From contig CALJUL010000040.1 in NCBI GenBank assembly GCA_937975725.1, positions 1 through 11,520 on the forward strand: a stretch of 11,520 bases of DNA. Direction: 5' to 3'. Shown in pieces: positions 1 through 6,166 of this stretch; within the stretch, counting starts at the first letter, position 1; the number at the start of each line of letters is the position of its first letter. Source of the DNA: an uncultured Pseudoxanthomonas sp. Its GTDB lineage: Bacteria; Pseudomonadota; Gammaproteobacteria; Xanthomonadales; Xanthomonadaceae. The notes beneath the pieces were generated by a model. The model was given only the letters and a program-made list of their open reading frames with translations, did no database searches and had not been told where the DNA came from. Position numbers and translations under genes: made by a program.

Positions 1-386
<386 letters not shown>

Positions 387-486
387 GGGAAGCGGGTCCG
401 GCATCGAATCGGGGCCGTCAGCCTAACGCACGGCTTGCCTCGCAGGAACCGACACTATCTGACCTTCCCGTGATAAAAACTCACGG
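387..486. promoter_or_regulatory. Divergent trpB / LysR control region with a 6-bp dyad
   Basis: This 100-bp gap separates the divergent trpB and LysR starts. Seen directly: an inverted repeat CCGTGA (468-473), 7-nt spacer TAAAAAC, TCACGG (481-486), which abuts the LysR start codon at 487. Facing trpB there is a -10-like GATAGT (minus strand, 459-454) with no recognisable -35, as expected if an activator is needed. LysR regulators commonly bind such divergent regions, activating the metabolic gene and repressing their own. That this dyad is the operator is inference. The plus strand lacks a Shine-Dalgarno before 487, so a leaderless LysR mRNA starting near the AT-rich GATAAA (472-477) is also possible. 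Confidence 0.4.
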
Positions 487-1371
487 ATGAGCCGTCCCCT
501 GCCCCCGCTCAACGCCCTGCGCGCCTTCGAGGCCGCCGCCCGCCTGGGCAGCGTCAGCCGGGCCGCCGAGGAACTCCACGTCACCCATGGCGCGGTCAGC
601 CGCCACGTCCGCACGCTGGAGGAAGCCCTGGGCGCGCCCCTGTTCGAGCGCGAAGGTCGCGGCTTGGCCCTCACGCCCGCCGGGCAGCGCCTGCGCGACG
701 CCGCCGGCGATGCCTTTTCCGGCCTCCAGGCCGCCTGGGCCGGCCTGCGCCGGGGTGGCCGCGGCGATGCACTGGTACTGGGCTGCCCGGGCAGCGTGCT
801 GGCGCGCTGGGCGATCCCGCGGCTGGAACGCCTGTCCGCCGACCTGCCCGACCTGAAGCTGCACCTGTCGGCGCAGGAAGCCGGTTTCGATGCGACCCTG
901 AGCGGCCTGGACGCCGCCCTGCTGCTGGGCGAACCGCCATGGCCGCCGGAATGGCAGGTGCACGCGCTGGCACCGGAGCGCATCGGCCCGGTGCTGAGCC
1001 CGCGCCACGCCCGCAGCGACGCCCTGCGCGGCGCGCCGGCCGCGGCCCTGCTCGACGAGCCGCTGCTGCACACCGCGTCGCGTCCGCAGGCCTGGCCGCG
1101 CTGGTTCGCCGCGCAAGGGCTGGACGCCGCGACACCGCGCCTGGGCACCGGCTTCGGGCACCTCACCTACCTGCTGGAAGCCGCCGCCGCCGGCCTGGGC
1201 GTGGCTATCGCGCCGCGGGAACTGGTCCAGGCCGATCTGGACAGCGGCCGGTTGATCGCGCCCTGGGGCTTCGTGGAAACCGGCGGCGAATGGGCGCTAT
1301 GCACTCACCAGGGCCGGCGCGATCCGCGCATCCCCGCCCTGGCCCACTGGCTGCGCCACGCACTCGCGTAG
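487..1371 (+). CDS. LysR-family transcriptional regulator, probably TrpI-like
   Basis: A 294-residue LysR-type regulator of normal length. The N-terminal winged helix-turn-helix covers about residues 8-66 (PPLNALRAFEAAARLGSVSR, then THGAVSRHVRTLE as recognition helix, then LFEREGRGLALTPAG as wing). The co-inducer-binding domain covers about 90-290 and includes the late motif YLLEAAAAGLGVAIAPREL. The first ten residues and the wing resemble the GcvA/TrpI/AmpR branch, which regulates single divergent targets. Its position, divergent from trpB, matches Pseudomonas TrpI, an activator of trpBA that responds to indoleglycerol phosphate; assigning that effector here is inference, so no symbol is given. 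It converges on trpF at its 3' end. There is no Shine-Dalgarno before the ATG. Alternative: a GcvA-like regulator with another target. Confidence 0.93.
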   Translation: MSRPLPPLNALRAFEAAARLGSVSRAAEELHVTHGAVSRHVRTLEEALGAPLFEREGRGLALTPAGQRLRDAAGDAFSGLQAAWAGLRRGGRGDALVLGCPGSVLARWAIPRLERLSADLPDLKLHLSAQEAGFDATLSGLDAALLLGEPPWPPEWQVHALAPERIGPVLSPRHARSDALRGAPAAALLDEPLLHTASRPQAWPRWFAAQGLDAATPRLGTGFGHLTYLLEAAAAGLGVAIAPRELVQADLDSGRLIAPWGFVETGGEWALCTHQGRRDPRIPALAHWLRHALA

Positions 1372-1460
1372 GCTGCGCCCTCGGCACATCGCCGCCGCCA
1401 TCAGCGTGGTTCGAGTTCTAAGGAAGTTGCGAAAAAGCCATTGGGCGCACAACCGGAAGC

Positions 1461-1478
1461 GGTGCGCCGGAGCGCACC
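1461..1478 (-). terminator. Hairpin abutting the trpF stop codon, possible trpF terminator
   Basis: Plus-strand GGTGCGC (1461-1467), CGGA, GCGCACC (1472-1478) form a perfect 7-bp stem with a 4-nt loop directly after the trpF TAG (1481-1479). Reading the minus strand there is no immediate U-run; a T5 run (plus AAAAA, about 1432-1436) comes roughly 25 nt further on, so this is not a classic intrinsic terminator. A third copy of the arm, GCGCAC at 1445-1450, could pair with 1462-1467 instead, giving two mutually exclusive hairpins. Hairpins of the form GGTGCGC-loop-GCGCACC are, from memory, common dispersed intergenic repeats in proteobacteria, so it may be a repeat used as a 3'-end structure between convergent genes. 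Confidence 0.4.
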
Positions 1479-2111
1479 CTATGCGGCTTCGGCGTGGCGG
1501 ACGGCGTCGACGAAGCGCCGCATCCGCTCGGCGTCCTTGATGCCCGGCGCGGCCTCGATGCCGCTGGACACGTCCACGCCCCACGGGCGCGCGGTGCGCA
1601 GGGCCAGCGCCACGTTTTCCGGCGACAGCCCCCCGGCCAGCAGGAACGGCCGCTCCGCCGCGGCCGGCATCCGCCGCCAGTCGAAGCGCTGGCCGCTGCC
1701 GCCCTGCTCGCCCGCGGCATGGCCGTCGAACAGGAAGCCGGCGGCGCCGGGATAGGTTTCGATGCGCGCGAACGCCGCGTCGTCCTGCCCGCCCATGGCG
1801 ATCGCCTTCCAGAACGGAACCCCGAACGACGCGCCGAACGCATCGTCCTCGGCGCCGTGGAGTTGCAGCACGTCCGGACGCAGGGTTTCGACGATCTGCT
1901 CGACCTCGCTGCGCGGGTTGTCCATCACCAGCGCCACCACCCCGATCTCCTCCGGCACCAGCTCGCGCAGCATCCGCGCCTGCCCCAGCAGCAGGTGGCG
2001 CGGACTCTTCGGCGCGAACACCAGCCCCACGTAGTCCACGCCCAACTCCACCGCCAGGCGGACGTCTTCGGCGCGGGTCAGGCCGCAGAACTTGATGCGG
2101 GTATGGGGCAT
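1479..2111 (-). CDS. trpF: Phosphoribosylanthranilate isomerase
   Basis: TrpF catalyses the Amadori rearrangement of N-(5-phosphoribosyl)anthranilate to CdRP, the third step of tryptophan synthesis from chorismate. The 210-residue product is a full-length single-domain TIM barrel. It starts MPHTRIKFCGLTRAEDV, with the catalytic cysteine C9 in the family motif KFCGLT. The general acid aspartate D129 lies in AGFLFDG. Phosphate-binding segments SGQRFDW (139-145), LLAGGLSPENV (157-167) and VDVSSGIE (179-186) are all present. The frame is open upstream to about 2297, but homology begins at ATG 2111, so I chose that start. No strong Shine-Dalgarno precedes it. It is separated from truA by 339 bp holding REP hairpins, so it may have its own promoter or rely on read-through from truA. 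Stand-alone TrpF, not fused to TrpC, is typical of this family of bacteria. Confidence 0.97.
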   Translation of the reverse strand: MPHTRIKFCGLTRAEDVRLAVELGVDYVGLVFAPKSPRHLLLGQARMLRELVPEEIGVVALVMDNPRSEVEQIVETLRPDVLQLHGAEDDAFGASFGVPFWKAIAMGGQDDAAFARIETYPGAAGFLFDGHAAGEQGGSGQRFDWRRMPAAAERPFLLAGGLSPENVALALRTARPWGVDVSSGIEAAPGIKDAERMRRFVDAVRHAEAA

Positions 2112-2450
2112 GAGAGAGGCGGGAATGGGGAATGGGGACCGGGCAAGAGCGTACCCCGCTTTGGGACCTGTCACCGTGATGCAGGGGGAGTGAATGTAGG
2201 AGCGACGTGAGTCGCGACCGGCCGGGCCATGCTGTCGCGACTTAGGTCGCTCGTACATGCGCCGCTGCCGCCATGGATATGGAGACCGGGGAATCACGGC
2301 ATGAATCCGGCCATCAAGCGGCTTCGCTTGGGTCAGGGCATGCGGCCACGCCCTCGCACGCCTGCTTCCTGTAGGAGGGGCTTCAGCCCCGCTGCTCTCC
2401 GGCCCGGCATACGGATGTCTGAAAATGCACGGTCGGGGCTGAAGCCCCTC
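2112..2450. other. Non-coding gap between truA and trpF, repeat-filled
   Basis: I see no gene in these 339 bp. From left to right the stretch holds a short heptamer-like tract GGGAATGGGGAATGGGG (2121-2137), which recalls the GGGAAT-type tracts frequent in Xanthomonas intergenic DNA; a first inverted REP pair (2195-2257); a small hairpin CAAGCG-GCTT-CGCTTG (2315-2330); and a second, perfect inverted REP pair (2368-2457) that runs into the truA stop codon. No convincing promoter for trpF could be picked out on the minus strand, and there is no Trp-codon-rich leader. Confidence 0.7.
2195..2257. repeat. GTAG-type REP pair, inverted (family 1)
   Basis: The left unit (2195-2221) begins TGTAGGAGCGACGTGAGTCG; the right unit (2230-2257) is its imperfect reverse complement, starting TGTACGAGCGACCTAAGTCG on the minus strand. 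Each unit has its own small stem, GCGAC-GTGA-GTCGC or GCGAC-TTAG-GTCGC. The pair can also fold on itself. A GTAG tetranucleotide next to a short stem-loop is the hallmark of REP elements mobilised by REP-associated tyrosine transposases (SMAG elements of Stenotrophomonas are an example). The right unit has GTAC instead of GTAG, so it looks degenerate. No transposase gene is in this window. Confidence 0.8.
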
Positions 2451-2457
2451 CTACAGG
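2368..2457. repeat. GTAG-type REP pair, perfect 24-bp inverted arms (family 2), overlaps truA stop
   Basis: The arms at 2368-2391 and 2434-2457 are perfect 24-bp reverse complements, separated by 42 bp. Each arm starts CCTGTAGGAG and contains its own stem GGGGCTTCAGCCCC. The GTAG heads (2371-2374 plus strand; 2454-2451 minus strand) both point outward, a BIME-like arrangement. The core differs from family 1 nearby (GGGGCTTCAGCCCC against GCGACGTGAGTCGC), but both share TGTAGGAG. The TAG of the right-hand GTAG head is the stop codon of truA. As RNA, the element would form a strong 3' hairpin that could stabilise or end the truA transcript. Confidence 0.88.
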
Positions 2458-3251
2458 GAATCCGGCAGGGTCACTTCGGGGGGCAGTTCCCAGGTGGCCG
2501 GGTAGAGGGGGCTGACGAAGACCAGGCCGTCCGGGGGTGCGGTGGGGCCAGCAACGGTGCGGTCGCGGCCGGCCAGCAGTTCGGCGATCCAGGCTTCCGG
2601 CTTTTCGCCGCGGCCGACCACCAGCAGCGAGCCGACGATGTTGCGCACCATGTGGTGCAGGAAGGCGTTGGCCTGCACCTCGATCACCACCCGCTCGCCC
2701 TGCCGCGCCACCGCGATGGCATGCAGGTTGCGCATGGCGTGCGGCGACTGGCAGTGCACGGTGCGGAAGGCGCTGAAGTCGTTCTCGCCCAGCAGCGCCT
2801 GGGCGGCGCGGTGCATGGCGGCGGCGTCCAGCGGCATCTTCTCCCAGCCCAGGTATTGCCGCTCCAGGGCCGGCCGCACGCCGCGGTTGAGGATGGCGTA
2901 GCGGTAGCGGCGGGCGCGTGCCGAGAAGCGGGCGTGGAAGTCGTCGGCCACCGGCCGGCACCAGCGCACGCAGACGGCGGGCGGCAGGCGCGCGGTGGCG
3001 CCCAGCAGCCAGCCGCGCGGTTCGCGCCGCGCCTCGCTGTCGAAATGCACCACCTGGCATTGCGCGTGCACGCCGGCGTCGGTGCGGCCGGCGCAGATCG
3101 TCTCGACCGGCGCGTCGGCCACCGACGACAGCGCATGCTCCAGCGCCGCCTGCACGGTGGACACGTCGTCCGGCGTGCCCGATTTGGTCAGCCGCTGCCA
3201 GCCCTGGAAACCGCTGCCGTCGTATTCGACGCCCAGCGCGTAACGCGTCAC
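2451..3251 (-). CDS. truA: tRNA pseudouridine(38-40) synthase
   Basis: TruA converts uridines 38, 39 and 40 in the tRNA anticodon arm to pseudouridine. The 266-residue product has the family layout: N-terminal RYALGVEYDGSGFQGWQ, the catalytic loop GRTDAGVHA with nucleophile D58, the central YRYAILNR (116-123), and C-terminal FLHHMVRNIVGSLLVVGRG (197-215). The start is GTG at 3251, 19 bp downstream of the fimV stop and preceded by AGGGAG at about 7 nt spacing; this gives the expected MTRYALGVEYDG start. An ATG a few bases upstream is in another frame and meets a stop immediately. It is the last gene of the tightly spaced aroC-to-truA run. The stop codon TAG is provided by the GTAG head of a REP element (2368-2457), so the last residues (PDSL) border the insertion and the original C-terminus may have been different. 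Confidence 0.97.
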   Translation of the reverse strand: MTRYALGVEYDGSGFQGWQRLTKSGTPDDVSTVQAALEHALSSVADAPVETICAGRTDAGVHAQCQVVHFDSEARREPRGWLLGATARLPPAVCVRWCRPVADDFHARFSARARRYRYAILNRGVRPALERQYLGWEKMPLDAAAMHRAAQALLGENDFSAFRTVHCQSPHAMRNLHAIAVARQGERVVIEVQANAFLHHMVRNIVGSLLVVGRGEKPEAWIAELLAGRDRTVAGPTAPPDGLVFVSPLYPATWELPPEVTLPDSL

Positions 3252-3270
3252 CGCATCGCTCCCTGCCCGG

Positions 3271-5001
3271 TCATCCGATGTCGCGCAGCAGTTGCAGGGC
3301 TTCGTCGCGGGCGCCGGCATCCTGGCCGGCGGCGACTTCGTTGAGCAGGTCGCGGGCGGTGGCGACGTCGCCCAGGTCCAGGTAGGCCACCGCCAGTTCC
3401 AGCCGGTCGCGGCCGGCGCCGGGGCCGGGGCCGGCCGAAGCGGCGGAGGCGTCGCCCGAATGCCAGGTCGGGCCGGTGGAACGGGAGCCGGCGGCCGGTA
3501 CCGTCGCCGGCCGCTCCGGCGGCGCGGCTTCGGCCACGATGACCGGCGCCAGCGTGGCCGCGGGCGCCTCGGCGTTCGCGGCCGGGGCAGCCGGCATCGC
3601 CGCGGCGAGTTCCGCGGCGCGGCCTTCCGCCGGTGGCTTGTCGAACAGGGTCTGGCGCGGCGCCGGAGCGGGCGACAGGCGCTTGCGGCGCTGCGCCAGC
3701 CCCCAGACCAGCGAACCGGCCAGCAGCAGGCCGAACCCGGCCAGCGCCCAGACGGGCACGCCACCGTCGCCGCCGCTGGAAGCCTGCAGGCGCTGCTGCG
3801 CCGCGGCCAGGTCGCCGTCCTTCAGCGCCAGCAGCTTTTCCTGCTGCGCCTTGAGCTTTTCCAGTTCCTGCACCTGCGAGCGCAGTTCCTGCACTTCGGC
3901 ATCGCGCGCGGCCAGGTCTTCCTTGGCCTGCTGCAGTTGTTCGTTCGCCAGCATCTCGCCTTCCCCGCCGGCGGTGACGCCGGACTGCGTTGCAGAACCC
4001 GTCGGGCCGGTGGCCGCCGGGGCGATTTCCAGCCGTGCGTCGGTTGGCCGTGCCGGCGCCGCGGTGGCCGTGGACGACGGCGCAGCGGGCGCGGCCGGTT
4101 CCACTACCGCGGCGGGCTGCGGCACCGGCGCGCGCGCGCGGCGCCACTCGGCGATCTGGCTGCGCACCAGCGCGGCCGCTTCGCTTTCCATGATGCCCTG
4201 CGCCTGCGCGGCCTCCGGCACGCGCAGCACGGCGCCCTGCTTGAGCCGGTTGATGTTGCCGTCGATGAACGCCTCGGGGTTGGCCCGCAACAGCGCCACC
4301 ATGGCCTGGTCCAGCGAATAGCCCTGCGCGTGCGCCAACGGCTGCGCGATCTGCGACAGCGACTGGCCGCGGCGTACGGTCACGGTGTCGCCTGCGACGA
4401 CCGCCGGGGCCGCCGCGGTTGCTTCAGGCACAGGCGCAGGTGCGGGCGCGGCAGGTCGCGGCGCGGGCGCGGGTTCCGGCACGGCCACCACCGGCGCAGC
4501 CGGCGGCGGGCGGAGGATCTGGTCGGACGGTGCGGCGGCCGGCGCATCGATCACCGGCTGCGCGGCGGCGGCCAGGGTGCCGGGCGTGCTGACCAGCGCG
4601 GAGTATTCGCGCACCAGCCGGCCCTGGCCCCAGTCCACCTCGATCAGGAAGTTCACCGCCGGTACGTCCACCGGCGCACGGCTGGTGACGCGTACCACCG
4701 GGCGGCCGGCATCGTCCAGCCCGATGCTGAAGTCCAGTTCGTTGACCAGTCCCTGCGGGCGCGGCAGGCCGACCCGCTCGAAGGTGACCGGCGAGGCCAG
4801 GCGCGCGCGCAGTTGCTCCAGTTCGCCCGGTTCGCTGGAAATGACCGGAATCTCGGCCAGCAGCGGCTGGCCGGGTTGCGATTTGACCCTGATTTCGCCC
4901 AGGCCCAGCGCCAGGGCGGCATTGCTCAGCAATGCCAGCCCCAGCCCGATCATGCCGGCCAGCGGGCGTCCTGCCGTCCGAGGTCTGTGCTTCGGTTTCA
5001 C
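3271..5001 (-). CDS. fimV: FimV/HubP-type polar and pilus assembly protein with LysM domain
   Basis: FimV-family proteins are inner-membrane hub proteins that bind peptidoglycan through LysM and organise type IV pili, twitching and cell-pole functions. The 576-residue product shows a signal peptide (1-32, ending SNAALA-LGLG), a conserved FimV N-terminal domain (about 33-138), a Pro/Ala-rich linker (145-202), a LysM domain (203-262, GDTVTVRRGQSLSQIA to VLRVP), a coiled coil (about 347-406), one transmembrane helix (415-435, VPVWALAGFGLLLAGSLVWG) followed by QRRKR, an acidic/Ala-rich cytoplasmic linker, and the conserved C-terminal TPR-like motif (531-575, RLELAVAYLDLGDVATARDL). It is shorter than Pseudomonas FimV (about 900 residues), mainly in the cytoplasmic part. 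GTG at 5001 is chosen because GGGGAAG precedes it and a signal peptide follows; the frame stays open far upstream but only as a shadow of asd. asd ends 38 bp before it; truA follows after 19 bp. Confidence 0.93.
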   Translation of the reverse strand: MKPKHRPRTAGRPLAGMIGLGLALLSNAALALGLGEIRVKSQPGQPLLAEIPVISSEPGELEQLRARLASPVTFERVGLPRPQGLVNELDFSIGLDDAGRPVVRVTSRAPVDVPAVNFLIEVDWGQGRLVREYSALVSTPGTLAAAAQPVIDAPAAAPSDQILRPPPAAPVVAVPEPAPAPRPAAPAPAPVPEATAAAPAVVAGDTVTVRRGQSLSQIAQPLAHAQGYSLDQAMVALLRANPEAFIDGNINRLKQGAVLRVPEAAQAQGIMESEAAALVRSQIAEWRRARAPVPQPAAVVEPAAPAAPSSTATAAPARPTDARLEIAPAATGPTGSATQSGVTAGGEGEMLANEQLQQAKEDLAARDAEVQELRSQVQELEKLKAQQEKLLALKDGDLAAAQQRLQASSGGDGGVPVWALAGFGLLLAGSLVWGLAQRRKRLSPAPAPRQTLFDKPPAEGRAAELAAAMPAAPAANAEAPAATLAPVIVAEAAPPERPATVPAAGSRSTGPTWHSGDASAASAGPGPGAGRDRLELAVAYLDLGDVATARDLLNEVAAGQDAGARDEALQLLRDIG

Positions 5002-5028
5002 GGCGCTTCCCCAAGTTTCCCGGGCAAG

Positions 5029-5034
5029 ACTATA
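5029..5034 (-). promoter_or_regulatory. Candidate -10 box for fimV
   Basis: The minus strand reads TATAGT in the 38-bp asd-fimV gap, about 28 bp before the fimV GTG. It matches the sigma-70 -10 consensus at five of six positions and is conspicuous in GC-rich surroundings. A -35 would fall inside the end of asd, where no good match is visible. It could give fimV-truA transcription independent of asd. Confidence 0.3.
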
Positions 5035-5039
5035 GCCGC

Positions 5040-6065
5040 TCAGCCGCCGTTCGCCACCAGTTCGGCCAATTGCACGGCGTTCAGGGCCGCGCCCTTGCGG
5101 ATGTTGTCGGCGACCACCCATAGGTTGAGCGCGCGCGGATGCGAGAAGTCCTCGCGGATGCGGCCGACGAACACCGGGTCGCGCCCGGAGGCGTGGGTCA
5201 CCGGGGTCGGATAGCCGCCGGCCTTGTGCTCGTCCACCACTTCCACGCCGGGCGCGGCGCGCAGCAGTTCGCGCGCCTGCTCGGGGGTGATCTTCTTCTT
5301 CGTCTCCACGTTCACCGCCTCGGAGTGGCCGTAGAACACCGGTACGCGCACCGCGGTGGGATTCACCTGGATGCTGTCGTCCTCCAGGATCTTGCGCGTC
5401 TCCCAGACCAGCTTCATCTCTTCCTTGGTGTAGCCGTTGGGCTGGAACTCGTCGATGTGCGGGATCAGGTTGAAGGCGATCTGCGCCTTGAACTTCTGCG
5501 GCTCGATCTCCTGGAAGGCCAGCAACTGCGCGGTCTGCCGGCCCAGCTCCTCCAGCCCGGAACGGCCGGCGCCGGACACCGACTGGTAGGTCGCCACGTT
5601 GACGCGCTCGATGCCGTACTCGCGGTGGATTGGCGCCAGCACCGGCATCAGTTGCATGGTCGAGCAGTTGGGGTTGGCGATGATGCCGCGCGGGCGGTTC
5701 TTCGCCGCGTGCGGGTTGACCTCGGACACCACCAGCGGCACGTCGTCGTCGTAGCGGAAGGTGGAAGAGTTGTCGATCACCACCGCGCCGGCGGCGGCGA
5801 ACTTCGGCGCGTATTCCTTGGACACGCCGCCACCCGCGGAGAACAGCGCGATGTCCACGCCGGCGGGGTCGAAGGTCTCCAGGTCGACCACGTCGATCTT
5901 CTGGCCCTTGAAGTCGATCTGGCTGCCGGCCGAGCGGGCCGAGGCCAACGGGATCAGCTTGCCGACCGGGAAGTCGCGCTCGGCCAGGATGGACAGCATG
6001 GTCTCGCCGACGGCGCCGGTGGCGCCCACGATGGCGACGGTGAAAGTGCGGTTCTGGTTGCTCAT
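5040..6065 (-). CDS. asd: Aspartate-semialdehyde dehydrogenase
   Basis: Asd reduces aspartyl phosphate to aspartate semialdehyde with NADPH, the branch step towards lysine, diaminopimelate (peptidoglycan), methionine and threonine. The 341-residue protein begins with the NADP-binding motif VAIVGATGAVGETML (10-24). It has the active-site cysteine C134 in ANPNCSTMQLMP, and the catalytic histidine probably H247 in VPVFYGHSEAVNVE. The C-terminal motif GRDPVFVGRIRED (294-306) is typical. Length and motifs fit the enzyme of Gram-negative bacteria. ATG 6065 is chosen because homology begins at MSNQNRTFTVAIVGA; a TTG at 6098 is in frame but adds unrelated residues. Unusually, no Shine-Dalgarno precedes the start: the leader is pyrimidine-rich and contains CCTCCTT. 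A 75-bp gap separates it from the dehydrogenase gene upstream, and fimV follows after 38 bp. No lysine riboswitch is visible. Confidence 0.97.
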   Translation of the reverse strand: MSNQNRTFTVAIVGATGAVGETMLSILAERDFPVGKLIPLASARSAGSQIDFKGQKIDVVDLETFDPAGVDIALFSAGGGVSKEYAPKFAAAGAVVIDNSSTFRYDDDVPLVVSEVNPHAAKNRPRGIIANPNCSTMQLMPVLAPIHREYGIERVNVATYQSVSGAGRSGLEELGRQTAQLLAFQEIEPQKFKAQIAFNLIPHIDEFQPNGYTKEEMKLVWETRKILEDDSIQVNPTAVRVPVFYGHSEAVNVETKKKITPEQARELLRAAPGVEVVDEHKAGGYPTPVTHASGRDPVFVGRIREDFSHPRALNLWVVADNIRKGAALNAVQLAELVANGG

Positions 6066-6067
6066 GG

Positions 6068-6166
6068 AAGGAGGTCTGGAAAATGGAGAGGGGGACAAAC
6101 GACGTGCGGGGGCTGTGTTCGGGGAACCTGCGGGCGTGCCTCAGGCTCCCTGTCGTTTGGCGATGA
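6068..6166 (+). other. Perfect Shine-Dalgarno plus 27-codon ORF antisense to the asd leader (speculative)
   Basis: On the plus strand AAGGAGGT (6068-6075) is followed after 7 nt by ATG (6083-6085) and 27 codons ending TGA at 6166 (product begins MERGTNDVRGLCSGNL). It is antisense to the whole asd leader and to the end of the upstream dehydrogenase gene. The Shine-Dalgarno is the best match to the ribosome consensus in the window, yet I see no promoter on this strand and the peptide resembles nothing I know. GC-rich shadow frames are easily open for 27 codons, so chance is the default explanation. Confidence 0.15.

Noticed and set aside
387..486. trp attenuator or leader peptide before trpB
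   Set aside because: No TGG codon, leader ORF or terminator-antiterminator pair on the minus strand; the same holds for the DNA just upstream of trpF.
423..1166. Long minus-strand frames opposite the LysR gene
   Set aside because: Low-complexity Arg/Ala/Ser products with no recognisable family; shadows of the LysR coding sequence.
2112..2450. CRISPR-like repeats or a small mobile element with its own gene
   Set aside because: The repeats are two inverted pairs without regular spacers and there is no cas or transposase gene; they fit REP elements.
6066..6140. Lysine riboswitch before asd
   Set aside because: The 75-bp gap is far too short for the lysine aptamer and lacks its folds.
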